Shown in pieces: positions 6,327 through 6,973 of a stretch of DNA of 6,973 bases (position 1 is the first letter of the stretch; every line of letters begins with the position of its first letter). The stretch is from an uncultured Clostridium sp. (lineage in GTDB: Bacteria > Cyanobacteriota > Vampirovibrionia > Gastranaerophilales > Gastranaerophilaceae), in assembly GCA_905212085.1 (NCBI GenBank), contig CAJMDF010000059.1, positions 1 through 6,973 on the forward strand, given 5' to 3'. The notes beneath the pieces are model-generated. The model worked only from the letters and a program-made list of their open reading frames with translations. It did no database searches and was not told where the DNA came from. Position numbers and translations under genes: made by a program.

Positions 6327-6354
6327 ATTTTATCATGTAAATCCACAAGGACAA
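6327..6354 (-). promoter_or_regulatory. Probable promoter upstream of dnaJ
   Basis: On the minus strand, TTGTCC (6349-6354) and TAAAAT (6327-6332) are spaced by 16 bases, and TGA immediately before the -10 gives an extended -10 (TGnTAAAAT). The inferred start near 6320 would leave a leader of about 35 bases before dnaJ. This would allow dnaJ, the propeller gene and the methyltransferase gene to be expressed separately from grpE. No CIRCE inverted repeat is seen. A TACAAT slightly downstream is an alternative -10. Confidence 0.45.
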
Positions 6355-6362
6355 AATAAAAC

Positions 6363-6938
6363 TTAACCTTCAGCGGTTGCAACGTTTACAAGAGCAGGTC
6401 GTAATACTTTATCGCCCATTTTATATCCTTTTTGCAATTCATTAATTATTGTGTGCTCAGGATGTTCAGATGTAGGTGTCTGCATAACGGCATCATGGAA
6501 ATTTGGATCAAATTCTTTTCCTTCAGTCTCAATAGGTTCAAGTCCCAATTTTGTTAATGCGTCAATTACCTGTTTATGTACAAGGTCAAAACTTTCTTTA
6601 ACTTTTTGACAATCTTCAACATTTTCCAAAGCTTTTTTACCACGTTCAAAATTATCTAACACTTCAATCATTTTTTTAAGAGCATTTTCAGTTCCGAATT
6701 TTAAAAGATTTTCTCTTTCTTGTTCCTGTCTTTTGCGAAAATTGTCAAAATCTGCTGCTAATCTTAAATATTGTTGATTTAATGTGTCATATTTTTGTTG
6801 CAATTCTTCTAATTCAGAATTATTTTTTTCAGTATTTTCTTCTTTATTTTCAATATTTTCAGAATTATCCTGCTTAATTTCTTCATCCAAATTTTCAGAA
6901 TTTTTAAACGGATTGTTATTATGATGTTTATGTGACAT
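6363..6938 (-). CDS. grpE: Nucleotide exchange factor GrpE
   Basis: A 191-residue cytoplasmic co-chaperone that releases ADP from DnaK. Residues 1-40 are a polar, acidic and Asn-rich disordered tail starting MSHKHHNNNP. A long coiled coil runs from about 41 to 120 and includes the family signature YLRLAADFDNFRKR (57-70). The C-terminal beta head, from about 130 to 187, carries LGLEPIETEGKEFDPNFHDAVM (131-152) and ELQKGYKMGDKVLRPALVNV (167-186). The length is typical. The ATG is supported by AAGAGG at 6946-6951, 7 bases upstream. A TATATAA-like -10 lies at about 6963-6970, but any -35 is beyond the window edge. No CIRCE element is visible in the 35 bases upstream. It precedes dnaJ in the same direction. 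Confidence 0.97.
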   Translation of the reverse strand: MSHKHHNNNPFKNSENLDEEIKQDNSENIENKEENTEKNNSELEELQQKYDTLNQQYLRLAADFDNFRKRQEQERENLLKFGTENALKKMIEVLDNFERGKKALENVEDCQKVKESFDLVHKQVIDALTKLGLEPIETEGKEFDPNFHDAVMQTPTSEHPEHTIINELQKGYKMGDKVLRPALVNVATAEG

Positions 6939-6973
6939 ATCTCTACCTCTTAATTAATATTTTTTATATAGTA

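Noticed and set aside
6939..6973. CIRCE (HrcA operator) upstream of grpE
   Set aside because: The TTAGCACTC/GAGTGCTAA arms are absent from the 35 available bases; an element further upstream cannot be excluded.

Overview
This AT-rich window (6973 bases) is densely packed bacterial chromosome with nine genes: seven on the minus strand and two on the plus strand. The longest stretch without a gene is about 88 bases. No rRNA, tRNA, CRISPR array or insertion sequence was seen. TGA is used as a stop (end of ruvC), so the standard bacterial code applies. Low GC, poor Shine-Dalgarno use at some genes, a DnaJ zinc-finger region resembling cyanobacterial types, and grpE/dnaJ without an intervening dnaK would fit a gut non-photosynthetic cyanobacterium (Melainabacteria/Gastranaerophilales). 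That placement is only a guess; Firmicutes or another low-GC phylum is not excluded.

Layout from left to right. (1) At the left edge is a small plus-strand helix-turn-helix gene (8-220), which meets the end of mtnA tail to tail with 2 bases between them. (2) A minus-strand cluster, read from right to left, is ruvC (Holliday junction resolvase), a four-to-five-helix membrane protein of unknown role, and mtnA (methylthioribose-1-phosphate isomerase). The first two genes share an ATGA stop/start overlap. The ruvC promoter is an extended -10 placed so close to the start codon that the transcript may be leaderless. (3) A lone plus-strand gene (2340-3089) is divergent from ruvC. Its product carries a YHGSP...GxGIYxF...E pattern typical of phage/toxin-type ADP-ribosyltransferases (ART-PolyVal-like). 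This is the most unusual gene here. (4) A second minus-strand cluster, again read from right to left, is grpE, dnaJ, an exported beta-propeller protein (YncE/YVTN type) and a SAM-dependent O-methyltransferase. The dnaJ and propeller genes overlap by one base, and an internal promoter probably sits between grpE and dnaJ.

Functionally, most genes are housekeeping: protein folding (GrpE as nucleotide-exchange factor and DnaJ as J-protein for a DnaK encoded elsewhere), recombination (RuvC) and methylthioadenosine salvage (MtnA). The accessory element is the ADP-ribosyltransferase-like gene, inserted against the prevailing transcription direction between two conserved minus-strand clusters. A perfect 11-bp inverted repeat lies inside the methyltransferase gene.
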